A DNA stretch of 64,000 nt, taken from the NCBI GenBank assembly GCA_020881915.1, contig JAJFPB010000006.1, positions 4,402,001 through 4,466,000 on the forward strand. Reading direction: 5' to 3'. Source of the stretch: Paramyrothecium sp. XJ0827. Taxonomy: Eukaryota; Ascomycota; Sordariomycetes; Hypocreales; Stachybotryaceae. The notes beneath the pieces were generated by a model. It searched no databases and had not been told where the DNA came from. It saw only the letters and a program-made list of their open reading frames with translations. This document shows, one piece after another, positions 12,082 to 27,621 of this stretch; the stretch's first letter is position 1, and each line of letters starts with the position of its first letter. Made by a program: the position numbers and the translations under genes.

Positions 12082-13470
12082 CTAGACCTTTTTATATTCC
12101 CGGCCAAAGGCAGTAGAGAGGCATACCTTCATCCCTCCAGGCACTGTGTGGTCATAGAATGCTTTGTAATTCTGGGAGATGTTCTCAAGATTATCTGACC
12201 GGGAAATAATTAGTTATTAACAGAAATGGTTTAATGGTTTAAAGCAAGGTAAAAGTATTGTTCCAAAAAGAGCGTCTTAATTACCTTCATGAGTAAAAAC
12301 AAAAGATGGGTCGTATTTGCCTTGTGCAACAATATCGAGAAGGTATGGGAAATACTAGGATTTAGATAACAGCAGTTAGTATTAGTTCTCCTTTTCTTAG
12401 ACCAAGCTAGCACACTCGTACTTTCCCCCTCCAATGCATGACATATGAGTTCAGTCTGTGGAACTTACCTTCTGAGCATAAAGCTGTCCACCTCGTAGAG
12501 TAATAGCTTTTTCCATTAACATCCCAATCGGGAAGTTATTAGTTGTGTAGAAGAAGTCGCCAATTAAGGCGATGTTGCCACCCTTTCGAGTTGCCTTGAT
12601 CACTGCACTAACGGTGTCGGAGCTATCACCTTCGACTCCCAGCCCTCTCATAGTTGAGTGTGCAATCGAGTTCGTACTCCTGAAGCCACTTGCCTCAATG
12701 CCGCGATCCAGGCCATGAGGTTCGATAGACAGGATGTAATCCGCCGGATCAGGGTGCTCGTTCACGTTAACGGGAATCATGCCAAAAGATGCCGCAATCT
12801 CGAGCCTGTTGACGTCTTTGTCGACTGCGTAAACTTTTCGGGCTCCACGGAACTTCGCCAATCGTTGGATCGAGAGGCCGACGGCACCACATCCCCAGAC
12901 GCCAACAACATCTCCTTTTCCCACTTCTGCCAGCTCACAGCCATGCCACGCCGTAGGTGTTACATCGGCAAGAGCAACCAGCTTTTTAGCGTCGATTTCT
13001 TTTGGCGCTTTAACACATGTGAGATCCGCATTCGGAACACGGCAGTACTCGGCCTGGTTGCCTGGATAGCCTCCAGTGATCTTAGAGTAGCCGAATATAC
13101 CAGAGAGACGATGCCCATACATTTGCTCCAACTCCTTCGATGGGTTAGTTCGATCACAAAGAGAGTACTCCTTGCGCTCGCAGTAGAAGCATTCACCGCA
13201 CGCAATGACGGGCAAGATGATGACCCGATCTCCTGCTTTCAAGGTCTTGACTTCAGGCCCAACGTCTTCGACGATGCCGATGGCCTCATGGCCCATGATC
13301 AAACCTTTTTCCATGACTTTGTTCATATCACCAGCGTACATATGCAGGTCTGAACCGCAAATTGTACAGTGCGTGATATGCACAACTGCATCCTTAGGTG
13401 CGGTAACAATAGGCTTGGGCACTTCACCTAACTCGATTGACTTCGTACCCTTCCAGAGAGCAGCTTTCAT
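12082..13470 (-). CDS. Zinc-dependent alcohol dehydrogenase (medium-chain, class III/formaldehyde-dehydrogenase-like group)
   Basis: Three exons: 13470..12469, 12354..12285 and 12194..12082 (donors GTAAGT and GTAATT; acceptors CCTAG and GTCAG), giving 394 aa, the usual length for this family. Catalytic zinc ligands are Cys38 (CTICGSDLH) and the GHEAIG motif (His61, Glu62). The structural zinc loop has Cys91, 94, 97 and 105 (CGECFYCERKEYSLC). The NAD(P)-binding motif is GVWGCGAVGLS. These enzymes oxidise alcohols with NAD and are cytosolic; the substrate cannot be told from sequence. The gene is convergent with nothing close, and its promoter side has a TATA box. A GTAAGT donor upstream of the ATG (near 13565) suggests a 5' UTR intron. 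All motifs are intact. Confidence 0.93.
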
Positions 13471-14078
13471 CGTCTCAGTTGGGTGGGGTTTGTATGCGGT
13501 GGTAAGAACCGGTCTTGAAGTGATGAGATTGGTGATACATCTTCAGCTGAAGGCTGAGAACTTACTTCGATACTTCGGCCATTGTGAGGACGTGAATGAT
13601 TTCAAAATTGAGCAGAAGGATATGTAGGTTTTTCGATGAAAGGTTTCTTTTGACTATAGAATGATGCTATTGATAGCAAGAAACAGTCCCAACAGCTGTG
13701 TCTTCTCCGTGGTAAGTGCTGAGCTTTTATAGCAGACGAACAAGCATGTAATCTCTTAAGTGTGACTTGCCTTCTGTTTTCCGTTATTGAAGTGATGTCG
13801 TCACACTATGGTATTTCTGACATGTGGTGCTGGGGTTAACTCCGCACGGTGAAACAGTCTTCAACTGACACCAATCGAGTCGTCATAAGGGCTTCAGATT
13901 TATAATGACCTCATCACTTGGGTAGCTATACATACTTTAAACAATAACAAAACATAAATCCCGTCACTTCTAGATCACCCGGTTACCGTCTTTTGACGTC
14001 AATCCAATCACTGAACCTGAAATTGACATCCACCAATATAATGACGGCGTCAATGGAGATTGAGTAGATGAGGTAGTA
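13471..14078. other. Promoter and 5' UTR region of the dehydrogenase
   Basis: Non-coding. It contains a TATA box on the minus strand and a probable 5' UTR intron; the rest separates the gene from the glucosidase relic. Confidence 0.5.
13724..13731 (-). promoter_or_regulatory. TATA box of the dehydrogenase gene
   Basis: TATAAAAG on the minus strand, about 255 bp upstream of the ATG. The distance fits a leader that includes a 5' UTR intron. Confidence 0.5.
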
Positions 14079-14735
14079 TCAAGGCACACGACAGCGGACC
14101 CAGAGATTGAACAACTTCAAACGATGAGGGTACGTAGGCTTTGCTACCTCAAGAGCAGGAGGAGCATGGATGTTTCCTTGAGCATGTACAAGCGAATACT
14201 CCACTGTGTACAATGTCTCTATATCACCACATTTAATGACAAGAAAGTCATGGTATTTATTCGACTTCAAAGTTTGTGACAGTGACCGAGCTCTCGGGTT
14301 CAGAGAAGCGGTTAGAGGCCACCACATCCTAATGTTTGGAATCCAGGATCTCAAACCGACCATAAACGAAAACTTATTTGTGCTCCAAACGTAACTGGAT
14401 GCCACACATCCAGTAGCAGGGTACAGAATGCGGGTAATCCAGTTGATCCTTTACATTAACACGGGAGTGGTCATCATTGACTCGCATCCACGGCTTGATG
14501 CTCGTATCGCAGAAACCTGGGATTGGAGAAACGTCCCATTGCGTTAGAGTTCGTTTATGATCGCGGGCTTTAAGCTCTATCATCTTTCTTGCATGCTCCA
14601 GCTTCCTATGGTTATTGGTATATTGCTTGCTGGCACTAACTGAGGCGAATGAGCCTAGATCAAGTCGTTGTGTCAACAAAGGTCGAACTCACAATTTCCA
14701 ATAGCTCTGAGACTCAACATCCGATGAACCCAGGG
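14079..14735 (-). pseudogene. GH13 alpha-glucosidase C-terminal relic
   Basis: On the minus strand a decayed copy of the C-terminal third of a fungal alpha-glucosidase is readable. Segments are VESQSYWK (about 14715-14735), then a GTGAGT..CTCAG gap at the same place as an intron in the intact gene at 20405-22610. After it come ARKMIELKARDHKRTLTQWD and [18 protein letters not shown] (around 14450-14620). Frames then break and only scattered similarity remains to 14079. No catalytic residues remain. The shared intron position shows it came from the same paralogue group as the two intact genes to its right, but it lies in opposite orientation. Confidence 0.65.
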
Positions 14736-18606
<3,871 letters not shown>

Positions 18607-20404
18607 ACTGCGGACTGTAACTCCCAGTCATAGCTCGTTTAATCAAACGTCCCAAGGAGGGGTTATCTTTCATTATCACTTCCATTGCCGGCAAGCTTGA
18701 CAGCGCTTTTGCCGCCGTTAGTAAAGTTGACACTCTCGTAGAACTAGTGGGTCGGAGTTCACACGTTTGAATAGTCTTGACGAGAGTATGCTTGTAATCT
18801 TCCTTTGCTTCTCCTGTGCTATCTTAGGAACTCCATACTTGGCTATGTCCCCATGCGTCTATATCGAAGTCGTGTACAGTGCTATTTTCATCTTGCAATT
18901 GCCAGCTGTTGTCGCTTAATTGCTCCTTCGAATTTTGATATCGCGGCGTCTCCACCTCCCTGTTATGAGGAAGGTTGGTACTACAATAATAATCCTCGGC
19001 AGCAGCATTTGCCCTGGAATATGAGGAATGCCGAATGATTCATAACCCATCAGTCAATGGCATCAGTGCCACACCGACCCTCTTTTTGGTTGTCAGAATC
19101 CAGATAAGCCATGGCTTTACCTGGGCATTTCATCTGGTCAAAGGATGGTTCTTCAGCCAAGCATTCCAATTACATATCAAAAAACCCTGACTCCTTCGCG
19201 GTACAAACAAAGCGTATGTGGTCATCATTTGTGACCATCGGAAATGGAGGCGGCCCTTGGGGAAGGGGGTGGCGGCGATGGTGACAGAATAGCTAAGAAG
19301 AGCGTGAAGGACCCAAATTCTCAACGCAGCTCTCGCTGGGGTTGGAATGCATGAACCACAAAGGAACCAGTCAGGGGTTAGAGTTGGAGAATGAGTGGGG
19401 CATAAAATTGCATCCAATCAACATGAAATGTACCTCCGCGGACCAGAAAAGCCAATCAGCTCCGAGACTGGAGGAAAGGAGTTCCAAAATTCGTTCCAGA
19501 CTCAGTCTCGGTTGGCTTTGATTGGCTCCAAGGGGGGCGATGTTACCGAGTCCCCGCCCCTGCCGGGGAGGCTAGGGCCCTCTGACCCACAGCCGTGGGC
19601 TTCTGTACTGTAATTGTTCATATCTGCCCGGCGTCGCCCATTTGATACGTCGCCCGCCTATCGCGCACAATGAAGTAATGCAAGTCAGCTATAGCCTCGT
19701 CATAGACAAACCCCGTAACTGGCATCTCATCACTTCTGCGCTCCGCGGATGAAACCTTCCGGGGATCTGTCACCAATCACATCATGTCGAACATCTTTCA
19801 AGTTTCTGCCCTGTCCTTCCTTAAATCTTATCACCCTATAAAGCATGAGTTTTGTCGATCTGGAAGACTCCCAGGACCCGCCGCTACATTCTGATGTCAA
19901 GATCACGTAGACTGCCGAAAAATTCAATAAGTACTTACATCACTTGATTCAGAATGATACGTCATGAAGCAAATGAGCGCAGCAGATACGTCACACGTTC
20001 GCTTGTGAAAATGATTGCAACCAGGAGAGATGTGAGCCGGTTATCTTGGAACGAGTCGACTGGATTGTGGCGTCATGTCGTCCTATATATTCAAGTCCAT
20101 TGATGTGACTGTTTGAAAATTAACACAGTCCTAATGGCATACTGCTATAACAACCTTTGAGATTGGATGCTTGCCCTCCGGAAATTGACGCTGGGACAGC
20201 ACTGTTTGAGACAAGGCACCTCTATCTTGGGAAGGCATTCCAGGAAGGCTCAATTCATAAGTCGTCTCTTCCATGACCACGCCGTCCAAATTACTACTAC
20301 CCAGCCGCAAAGGTAAGTCCCACCATTAATCCTAGAACTGACACTTGCGCTGACTCTGAGCCTCTCAATTCACATATAGGACTTGCCAGACACCTTTCAT
20401 TGCA
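18607..20404. other. Intergenic region between the two glucosidase genes
   Basis: About 1.8 kb with no supported gene. It should hold the 3' UTR of the first and the promoter of the second glucosidase. No regulatory motif was clear enough to report. Confidence 0.5.
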
Positions 20405-22610
20405 ATGGATAACTATTGCATGAAGTCGGATAGGCGGTGGTGGAAAGAAGTTGTCATATACCAAGTCTGGAGCCCATGCCATTCTTTCCTGGCTTATTTT
20501 TTTCACGTTTCGCAAATGGTTTTGTTGACCAATCAAACAGGTGTATCCTGCTTCCTTCAAAGATAGCGATGGTGACGGACTTGGAGATATTAATGGAATC
20601 ACGACCAAGATAGACTATCTTTCGGAACTTGGCGGTATAAGATTTCTCGCCTTTTCTATCTTGACCTTTTTTCTAACCGTTTGTACTAGTTAATGTCCTG
20701 TGGCTTTCTCCGAGTAAGTAACTCAATACGACCATCCTTTCGAGACGCCGAATGTCTTAACATGGGACAATTAGTTTACGAAAGCCCACAGAAGGATATG
20801 GGGTATGATATTGTACGTCAGTTTCTGAATACATCAGTGAAGCACAAAATTAATTAGCCCCAGTCGAACTATCTGGATATCCATCGTCCATTTGGCACAA
20901 TGGACGATGTCGACCATTTGATTGCTGAGCTGAAGAAACGGGACATGAAACTCGTCATGGACCTCGTCGTCAATCACACCTCTACTCAGGTAAATACATA
21001 AGTACTGATCCTACATCTCTCTCATCTTGTTTACCATATTTGCAATCTACCAATTACGACTAATTAATACTTACACGTGTCATAGCATCCTTGGTTTCTT
21101 GACTCAGCACTTTCGAAAACAAGTCTACGGCGAGACTGGTACATCTGGCGAGAGCCAAGATACGATCAAGAAGGTAATCGACAGCCACCAAATAACTGGG
21201 CATGCCTCCTCGATGATTCTCAATCAGCTTGGACGTACCACCCTGGAACAAACGAGTATTATTTGTCCCTTTTCAGCCCATGCCAGGCAGACCTAAACTG
21301 GGAGAATTCTCGCGTTCGAGGCGAGGTGCACGAGATTGCCCGATTCTGGCTTGAAAAAGGGGTTTCAGGTTTCCGTATGGATGTTATTAACCTCATCTCG
21401 AAGGACCAAAGATTTCCTGACGCGGAAGTATTGCATCCGAACAAGAAGTATCAACCGGGTGACAAATACTTTGCCAATGGGGCGCGGCTTTGCGAGTATC
21501 TCCAGGAAATGAAGCGCGTTGTGCTTTCCAAGTACGACATTCTCACCGTGGGAGAGATGCCATTTCTGGACGACGAAGAACAGCGGCTTGAAATGGTCAA
21601 AGCGGAAGAAGGTTGCCTTAATATGATCTTCACGTTCGAGACGATGGGGCTCGATATCGTTCCCGAAGAAGGGCGCTTTAGCTTCAGACCATGGTCGGTT
21701 GAAGAATTGAGGAAGGTCATCGACAGAACCCAAGCCATGAACACACAGAGGGGGTGGGCATCGCTGTTCTGTGAAAACCATGACCAACCTCGCTCCGTGT
21801 CACGGTGGTGCGACGATTCGGATGAGCACCGTGTGGCCGGCTCAAAAATCCTCTGCATGGCGCAAGCCACTCTCACCGGCACCTTGTACATATATCAGGG
21901 CGAAGAGCTGGGCATGCGCAACATACCTGCCCACTGGAGCCCTGAAGAGTACAAGGATATCGAGTCCGTCAGTTACTGGAAGCAGTGAATATCGTCAAAT
22001 CTCGAGTGCCGAAATGAGCTTGTAACTGACCACCCTCTTCTTCAGTGTGTGCTCGATTCACCCGGATGGATCTGCCGAAAGGGAGAGGGCGAAGGATCTC
22101 CTGAGACGCAAAGCGCGTGATAACGCGAGGACGCCATTTCAATGGGAATCCACTTCGAACGGTGGTTTTTGTCCACCGGGTGTCAAGCCTTGGATGCGAG
22201 TTAACGATGATTACCCTGTTGTCAACGCCGCCATCCAGGTAGCGGCGGGAAGGGCAAACGAACGGACCGCAATCGTTCCGCCATACCGTTTCTGGCAGCG
22301 GGCTCTTGAGGTCCGCAGGCAACATGCCAACTTATTCGTCTACGGTGACTTTGAACTCATCAAAAACACGCATCCAAGCGTGTTTGCATTCAAAAAGAGC
22401 TGCAGACTCGAGCAAGACGTGGTGGCAATCACAGTCTTGAACTGCAGTGGCAAAGAGGCAGAATTTACAGTCCCGCAAGACTACAGGGTTCAGTCTTGGG
22501 TTCTCGGGAGCTACGATTCTATATCAACCGCTAAGTCTAAGGAAGGAACTGTTCGATTATCCCCTTGGGAAGGCTTGGTTGGTCTGTGCAAAATGGTGAC
22601 TGGGACATAG
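20405..22610 (+). CDS. GH13 alpha-glucosidase (maltase type), 601 aa
   Basis: Seven exons: 20405..20464, 20541..20634, 20690..20713, 20775..20812, 20864..20989, 21086..21984 and 22046..22610. The splice sites keep one frame and rebuild the family sequence, including a 24-nt micro-exon coding for VNVLWLSP. Catalytic residues are Asp213 ([11 protein letters not shown]), Glu271 (LTVGEMPF) and Asp347 ([13 protein letters not shown]); NHTS lies near residue 110. There is no signal peptide, as in intracellular fungal maltases. The length matches the family. The first donor (GTCTGG) is weak. It is a tandem paralogue of the gene at 16359, with more introns, so the duplication is old or introns were lost. 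The degraded copy at 14079 shares its last intron position. Confidence 0.93.
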
Positions 22611-23174
22611 ATATTTCTATAGAGTTCCCCGCTTGGCTCCAAATAATTTCCTACTTTACGAAGCTTTTTTGCACGATACGGTGAGTTGGAAACTACTCAC
22701 AACGCCACTGTGTGAAGTTCTGTAATGAAAATAATTAATTAAACGTTTTGTACATTCACTTCTTTTTCATTTGCCTTGTATGTTCGACTGAGGAAATAAC
22801 TTGTAACAATTTGGAGTATGTTTGCAAGAGTCGCCAACAACGCTATCCCTAACGAAAGATAAGGGAGGATCTGTTTGCCTCTATCTCAGTGGCAAACAAC
22901 AGTTCCGACCGACATCAAGGCCCAATCCTAAAATGGCAGGTCGTGGTCCTCAACTCAACAAAGCAGGATAGTCTTGGGATGACTATCACAATGTCGCATG
23001 TAACAGGGGTCTTTGATAGGCGGTGATCAAAAACCCCGAGGAACCCCTCATAGGAACTTGTGGTGATTGGCCAGAGAGTTTAGTCAAGAAACGGAGGTGA
23101 CGTGCTTGGATCGTTGGGGCGGAGTTAATGAAGCAGCACGCACCCGATTGTTTGCGTGGGAAGCCCCGCTGGCA
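22611..23174. other. Intergenic spacer before the M28 peptidase
   Basis: 3' UTR of the glucosidase and upstream region of the peptidase; no other gene seen. Confidence 0.5.
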
Positions 23175-23182
23175 TATATAAG
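23175..23182 (+). promoter_or_regulatory. TATA box of the M28 peptidase gene
   Basis: TATATAAG, 66-73 bp upstream of the ATG at 23248. The position is right for a core promoter with a short leader. Confidence 0.6.
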
Positions 23183-23247
23183 AGGTTGTGTTGCCCTCGA
23201 ACCTCACTTTGGCGATTGCTTCGTGGCTGCGGTGTCGAACTGCCAGA

Positions 23248-24735
23248 ATGCGATCTAATCTTGTTCTCTCTTGCCTGGCAGTGGCGCGCGCTACCGCACT
23301 CGCCACCATCCGGACGCCAAACCCTGCAAACGTGCTCAAGGCCAGGAATGAGTCAACAACGCCTGATGTTTTCACCTGTGCTGCCTCCAGCTGGCCACCA
23401 GCTAAATTTGGCGGTGTGAATCTGCCTCAAGATCCTCCCGAGGAGCTGCAGTCAATCCTTTCCGAGATTGATCCCGAAAAGATCGATGCATCAATACTGA
23501 AGCTTGTCTCCTTTGAGACACGCCACACGCTGTCAACGCAGAACAGCACCACCAAGGGCATCGGTGCAGCGCGAGACTGGCTTTACTCCGAGTTCAAGCG
23601 ATATGCAGAGGCCAGTGACGGTCGGCTCACAGTCGAAATTGTGTCGTACGTACAGCAGCCAGATGGCAACCGCATTCCGTTCCCTGTTCGAATCAGCGAT
23701 GTAGTGGCCACTCTTCATGGTACGGAGAAGCCTACTCGATTGTATGTGGTCTCCGGTCATTACGACTCCCGGGTGTCAGACCCCAACGACTATGAATCTC
23801 CTGCTCCGGGTGCTGACGATGATGCGTCCGGTGTGGCCATCTCACTGGAGCTTGCACGGATCATGTCTCAGACCAAGTATCCTCGGCCCAAGGCCAGTAT
23901 TGCCTTTGTAGCTGTCGCAGGCGAGGAGCAGGGCCTGTATGGAGCACAGTATCTGGCACAGACCTACGCGAACGCGAGTCCTCGCGTCAATGTCGAGGGC
24001 ATGTTCACGAATGATATCGTGGGCTCACCAAAGGCTGATGATGGAACTGTGGATCCATACCAGATTCGCTTGTTTGCTCAGGGTCTGCCTCCAGTTAATG
24101 TGGAGAACTCGACTGTGAGAGAGCGACGATTGACAGTTGGCGGTGAAAACGACACACCAGCCCGCAACCTCGCCCGGTTTGTCAAAGAAGTGGGCCAGAA
24201 CCCCGCCACAGGAATGAACGTCTCGGTGGTATACAGACTGGACCGCTATCTTCGTGGTGGCGATCATAGACCATTTCTTGAGGCTGGCTATGCAGCCAAT
24301 AGATTCACAGAGCCCTACGAGGACTATGCGCATCAGCACCAAGATGTACGAGTCGAAGACGGGAAGCAATATGGCGATTTGCCAGAGTTTTGCGACTTTG
24401 AATACATCACCCGCGTTGGCAAGGTCAACGGTGCCGTCATGTGGAGCTTGGCCAACTCACCCGGAACTCCACGCAACGTTCGCGTTAATACGAGGGAGCT
24501 GAGTAACGACAGCATCCTCTACTGGGATCCTCCGGCTGGAGGTGAGGTCGGTGTTGGAACCTACGAAGTGGTTTGGAGGCCAACCACGGCGCCGTTCTGG
24601 ACAAACTACATCGATGTTGGTGTTGTCAACCAGGTGACTATTAATTTGAGCAAAGACAACGTCGTCTTCGGAGTCCGGGCGAAGAGTCCGGAAGGTCTTC
24701 GCGGAGTTGCCGTCTTTCCCTTCCCGGCTTCGTAG
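23248..24735 (+). CDS. Secreted M28 zinc aminopeptidase with C-terminal FnIII-like domain
   Basis: A single intronless frame of 495 aa. I chose the ATG at 23248 rather than upstream in-frame codons because it starts a signal peptide ([19 protein letters not shown]) and sits just behind a TATA box. The M28 zinc set is complete: VVSGHYDSR (His), PGADDDASG (bridging Asp), AGEEQGLYG (catalytic and metal Glu), FTNDIVG (Asp) and [11 protein letters not shown] (His). After about residue 405 a beta-rich module begins at [15 protein letters not shown] and resembles FnIII. The enzyme removes N-terminal residues from peptides outside the cell. Several NxS/T sites fit secretion. No frame breaks. Confidence 0.93.
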   Translation: MRSNLVLSCLAVARATALATIRTPNPANVLKARNESTTPDVFTCAASSWPPAKFGGVNLPQDPPEELQSILSEIDPEKIDASILKLVSFETRHTLSTQNSTTKGIGAARDWLYSEFKRYAEASDGRLTVEIVSYVQQPDGNRIPFPVRISDVVATLHGTEKPTRLYVVSGHYDSRVSDPNDYESPAPGADDDASGVAISLELARIMSQTKYPRPKASIAFVAVAGEEQGLYGAQYLAQTYANASPRVNVEGMFTNDIVGSPKADDGTVDPYQIRLFAQGLPPVNVENSTVRERRLTVGGENDTPARNLARFVKEVGQNPATGMNVSVVYRLDRYLRGGDHRPFLEAGYAANRFTEPYEDYAHQHQDVRVEDGKQYGDLPEFCDFEYITRVGKVNGAVMWSLANSPGTPRNVRVNTRELSNDSILYWDPPAGGEVGVGTYEVVWRPTTAPFWTNYIDVGVVNQVTINLSKDNVVFGVRAKSPEGLRGVAVFPFPAS

Positions 24736-24809
24736 GTAGATGTGTACTTGACAGTAGTTCTGTATGTATCGGTTGCGAAAAAAGGTAATTTGCCTATATA
24801 ATTCCTAGG

Positions 24810-25733
24810 CTAACTCATTATAAAATAAACACCCACAAAGCCGCCTATAATTATAGATAATCCTGGCCGCGTAACAATTATAGCCCCAGAGTCTGTCTCT
24901 CGCCTTGTCTCAGGGGTCTCTGGATCGGTTGGAGCACCTACTGGTGGCGGCACAAAGGTTGTTACTTCAGGCTCCGTTGACGAGACAGTTACAGATAGTT
25001 CATGTTCCGGCTCAACGGGAATGATGGACGTGGTAATAATAGGGTCGGTTGAGAACTCGGGAACGGGGAAGGTTAATTCTGAAGATGGCGGTACTACCAC
25101 AGTAGGTGTTTCTGACGGGGGGTTGACGGTTTCTAAGATGGTTTCGATAACGGTCTCCCATACGGTTTCCGCAGGAGTTTCACTAATTTCCAAGCCCACC
25201 GGTGTAGTTGTGATAATGGGAGGATCTAAATCAGTTGTTGTTGAAGCTGGTTCATTACCCGTCTGTCGAAGACAGAAGTTGACCGTGTTTTCGGAGACCC
25301 TTTCCGCACATTGTTCATTCCAATTCCAATTTCGACAGCCGAGCTCCTCGTCGCGGACAATTTGGCCGTCCTCAAAGACGCACACCGTGTAGACTTTATC
25401 GTGAAAGAGCCGATCAATGCTTGTCTCCTCACAAGAGGGTCCGTTGAGATCCGCTGCCTGGCTCTTGTCGCCGTGGAATATCACGACGTTATACTCTGGC
25501 ATTTGCAGTGCCAGGAATGTTACCAAGCCTCCGGTAAATCGACACTCCTTGTCTTCCTGGTTAATTATGTCGATGATCGTGTTGGGGAAGTCGAAAACAA
25601 ATGTGTTAATTATATCGATGAAGCCTAGCGGGCCAGGGAGCCTCCGCTTCCCAAGCGCCTCGGGCTGTACAACGCCATGGCAGAGACCTTGTAATAGGGC
25701 CAGCAGCGAAATAAAGACATTAAAGGGGTGCAT
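24810..25733 (-). CDS. Secreted GPI-type wall protein with a six-cysteine N-terminal domain
   Basis: Intronless, 307 aa, tail-to-tail with the peptidase and only 74 bp away. It has a signal peptide (MHPFNVFISLLALLQGLCHG). A globular region to about residue 160 carries six cysteines (KECRF, GPSCEE, YTVCVF, LGCRNW, NEQCAE, NFCLRQ), probably three disulfides. A Thr/Pro/Glu-rich stalk follows, and the end is the hydrophobic GLSIIIGGFVGVYFIMS preceded by small residues, as in GPI-anchored proteins. The Cys domain is not one I can name. It probably sits in the wall or plasma membrane. Confidence 0.75.
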   Translation of the reverse strand: MHPFNVFISLLALLQGLCHGVVQPEALGKRRLPGPLGFIDIINTFVFDFPNTIIDIINQEDKECRFTGGLVTFLALQMPEYNVVIFHGDKSQAADLNGPSCEETSIDRLFHDKVYTVCVFEDGQIVRDEELGCRNWNWNEQCAERVSENTVNFCLRQTGNEPASTTTDLDPPIITTTPVGLEISETPAETVWETVIETILETVNPPSETPTVVVPPSSELTFPVPEFSTDPIITTSIIPVEPEHELSVTVSSTEPEVTTFVPPPVGAPTDPETPETRRETDSGAIIVTRPGLSIIIGGFVGVYFIMS

Positions 25734-26552
25734 CTTGAAAAGGGGTTGCTTATTAATAGGCAGTGATGTAGTTGGGCCAACAAGTCTTCGATTGAAGCTG
25801 TGGGCCAGAACATGTTGGCTTCCGAGTGCTTTATACCGTAAGCGGGGCCTGGACTCGTTGTCTGTGGCTCAGCGGACAGCCCGTGTAGCCTGCTGTAATT
25901 ACACTAACCACGAGGTGATTAGGCTGCAACGCAGGCTTATGGAGGGATGAACTATTCCCAAATGGTAATTCCACTTTCAACTCGGCTCAAGAAAGCCTCG
26001 CTGATGTTGGGGGCGATTCGACAAATCTAACCCTCTTGACCAATTGCAAGATGTTGACTGGTTGCCTTGTTGCACTTCACAAGCCTTGTGTATGTGCAGA
26101 AAGCGTGCTTGTTTATCGTTGGCTGCCTTGTCACAACTGGTCGGCCTTCGGGCCTGCGCCAAGCCACCAAACACTGCCATGCTGTCAGCTCGCGCTTGCT
26201 CGGGGAGCCAAGCTGTTCTTCACAGGCGCAACCATGCTTATCAATGAGGAGGTAATTGAAACGAGGTAATTGAAACAAGCCGCTTTCTTTAGAAATGGTA
26301 CATGATATGCCCCCAGTGCCAATGTCAATGGTGCTAATGCTTCCGTGCCCTGAAAACTCCCAATCTCGACCGCAATCATAATTTCTCCAACTTGTATGCG
26401 CTTGTATCGCACAAATGTGTCCTCCCAGACGCTGATATCCTTCGAGTACCCATTGTGGGCTTCGGGGGTTTCCTCCAATAACACATGGTCTAGCCATCCA
26501 ACGTGTGAACATGTCTCGTTGCTACTCTATGTGCCTCGCCCCTCGCCCCCTC
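25734..26552. other. Intergenic spacer
   Basis: Promoter side of the GPI-type protein and 3' side of the next gene; no convincing coding signal. A 13-bp direct repeat (gaggtaattgaaac-like) occurs at about 26248-26275. Confidence 0.4.
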
Positions 26553-27621
26553 TTAGCTGACCAGCTCTCTCGCGGGCGCTTCGTTTGCTGGTTTCTCGGC
26601 AACCAGCTCGGCAGGGAGCGAGCCTTCTACCTCGGATGCTGTTTCGATGCGATCTTTGGTGGCTCTCTCCTCGGAGCCTAGCTCGGCCGCACGCGCCCGT
26701 CTGGCCCGGCGGCGGCGGCGGCAGAGCAGGAACACGCCGCCGAAAACGAGGGCGAGACCGGCAACTGATCCGACGGCAGGGCCAGCGATCCAGGCGTTCC
26801 CTGCTGCGTTGTCTAACGGGAGGATGTCAGCATTTGATGTTCAGACAGAGAAACCAAAGGGAAAGGGTGTGGGATATCACCATTATCTCCAGCAGTGAGA
26901 CCGTCGCTCGGCGTTGGAGTTTCTCCTCCGAATGAACTTGTGATTGGGGCAGTAAAGAAAGTCGTCCGTGGCGGTGAAGGCGTCCCCGTGACTCTGCTTG
27001 ACGATGGAATGGTGGGTGATGCCGGCGATCCTGAGCTGGTCTCGTCCAGGTCAAAAAAATCTAGACAAAAGGGCGACAAGGAAGTAGAAATTTGCCTGTG
27101 ATAAAAACACTCGCTGATCCACGGTGGCGGGCCGCCACCCCCCATCGACTGGCCACCTCTATCACCATCGTCCTCAGTTCGCGAGGTGGGCCTGGCAGTA
27201 TATGTAATGACCTGGGGCTGGTTGTGTGCCAGGGTGACGGTCGCCGTGGTGGTGAAGGGACTCAGATCGCAGTGCGCCAGGAACTCGGCCAGTCCCGAGT
27301 ACGTCTCGCCGATGGCACTGCTGTTCCTGTTCCCCTCGTCTTGCACACAGGCAGCGCAGTCGGCGTAGGCCTCGCGAAAGCTCGAGCCGTCTCTACAGAG
27401 CTCGTCCGTCTCACCTATTGCTTGAGCTATTCTGCGTGCAGAGCCTAAGGGACAGTCAATGGATTAGCCGTGGGCCTTCGAATTAGGGGGATTTAGGGAC
27501 CATGGCCAGCAATCAGTCAATATCCATACGCACCGCACTCGTCCGAGCACTCCCACTCGGCGCTTCCGCCACCCTGCCTTTTCCCTAGCCCATTGTCGGT
27601 GATGACACGGGAAGCGGACAT
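26553..27621 (-). CDS. Single-pass membrane protein with Cys-rich ectodomain and Ser/Pro stalk
   Basis: Exons 27621..27534, 27444..26881 and 26812..26553 (introns GTGCGT..CTTAG and GTGATA..GTTAG) give 303 aa. The N-terminal region has the pattern WECSDECG ... ELCRDG ... YADCAACVQ, common in fungal surface proteins. A Ser/Thr/Pro stalk follows, then one transmembrane helix (VGSVAGLALVFGGVFLL) followed by CRRRRRARRARA and a short acidic cytosolic tail. The ATG at 27621 gives no signal peptide. A candidate signal exon (MWALTSFLLLFQTTPLPLG, near 27834-27780) lies upstream, but I could not find splice sites that match its frame. Another intron may lie in the stalk around 27060-27130. It may be a wall-stress or surface sensor type; function unknown. 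Confidence 0.65.

Noticed and set aside
12658..13353. 231-codon plus-strand frame
   Set aside because: Antisense to the dehydrogenase exon; no recognisable domain.
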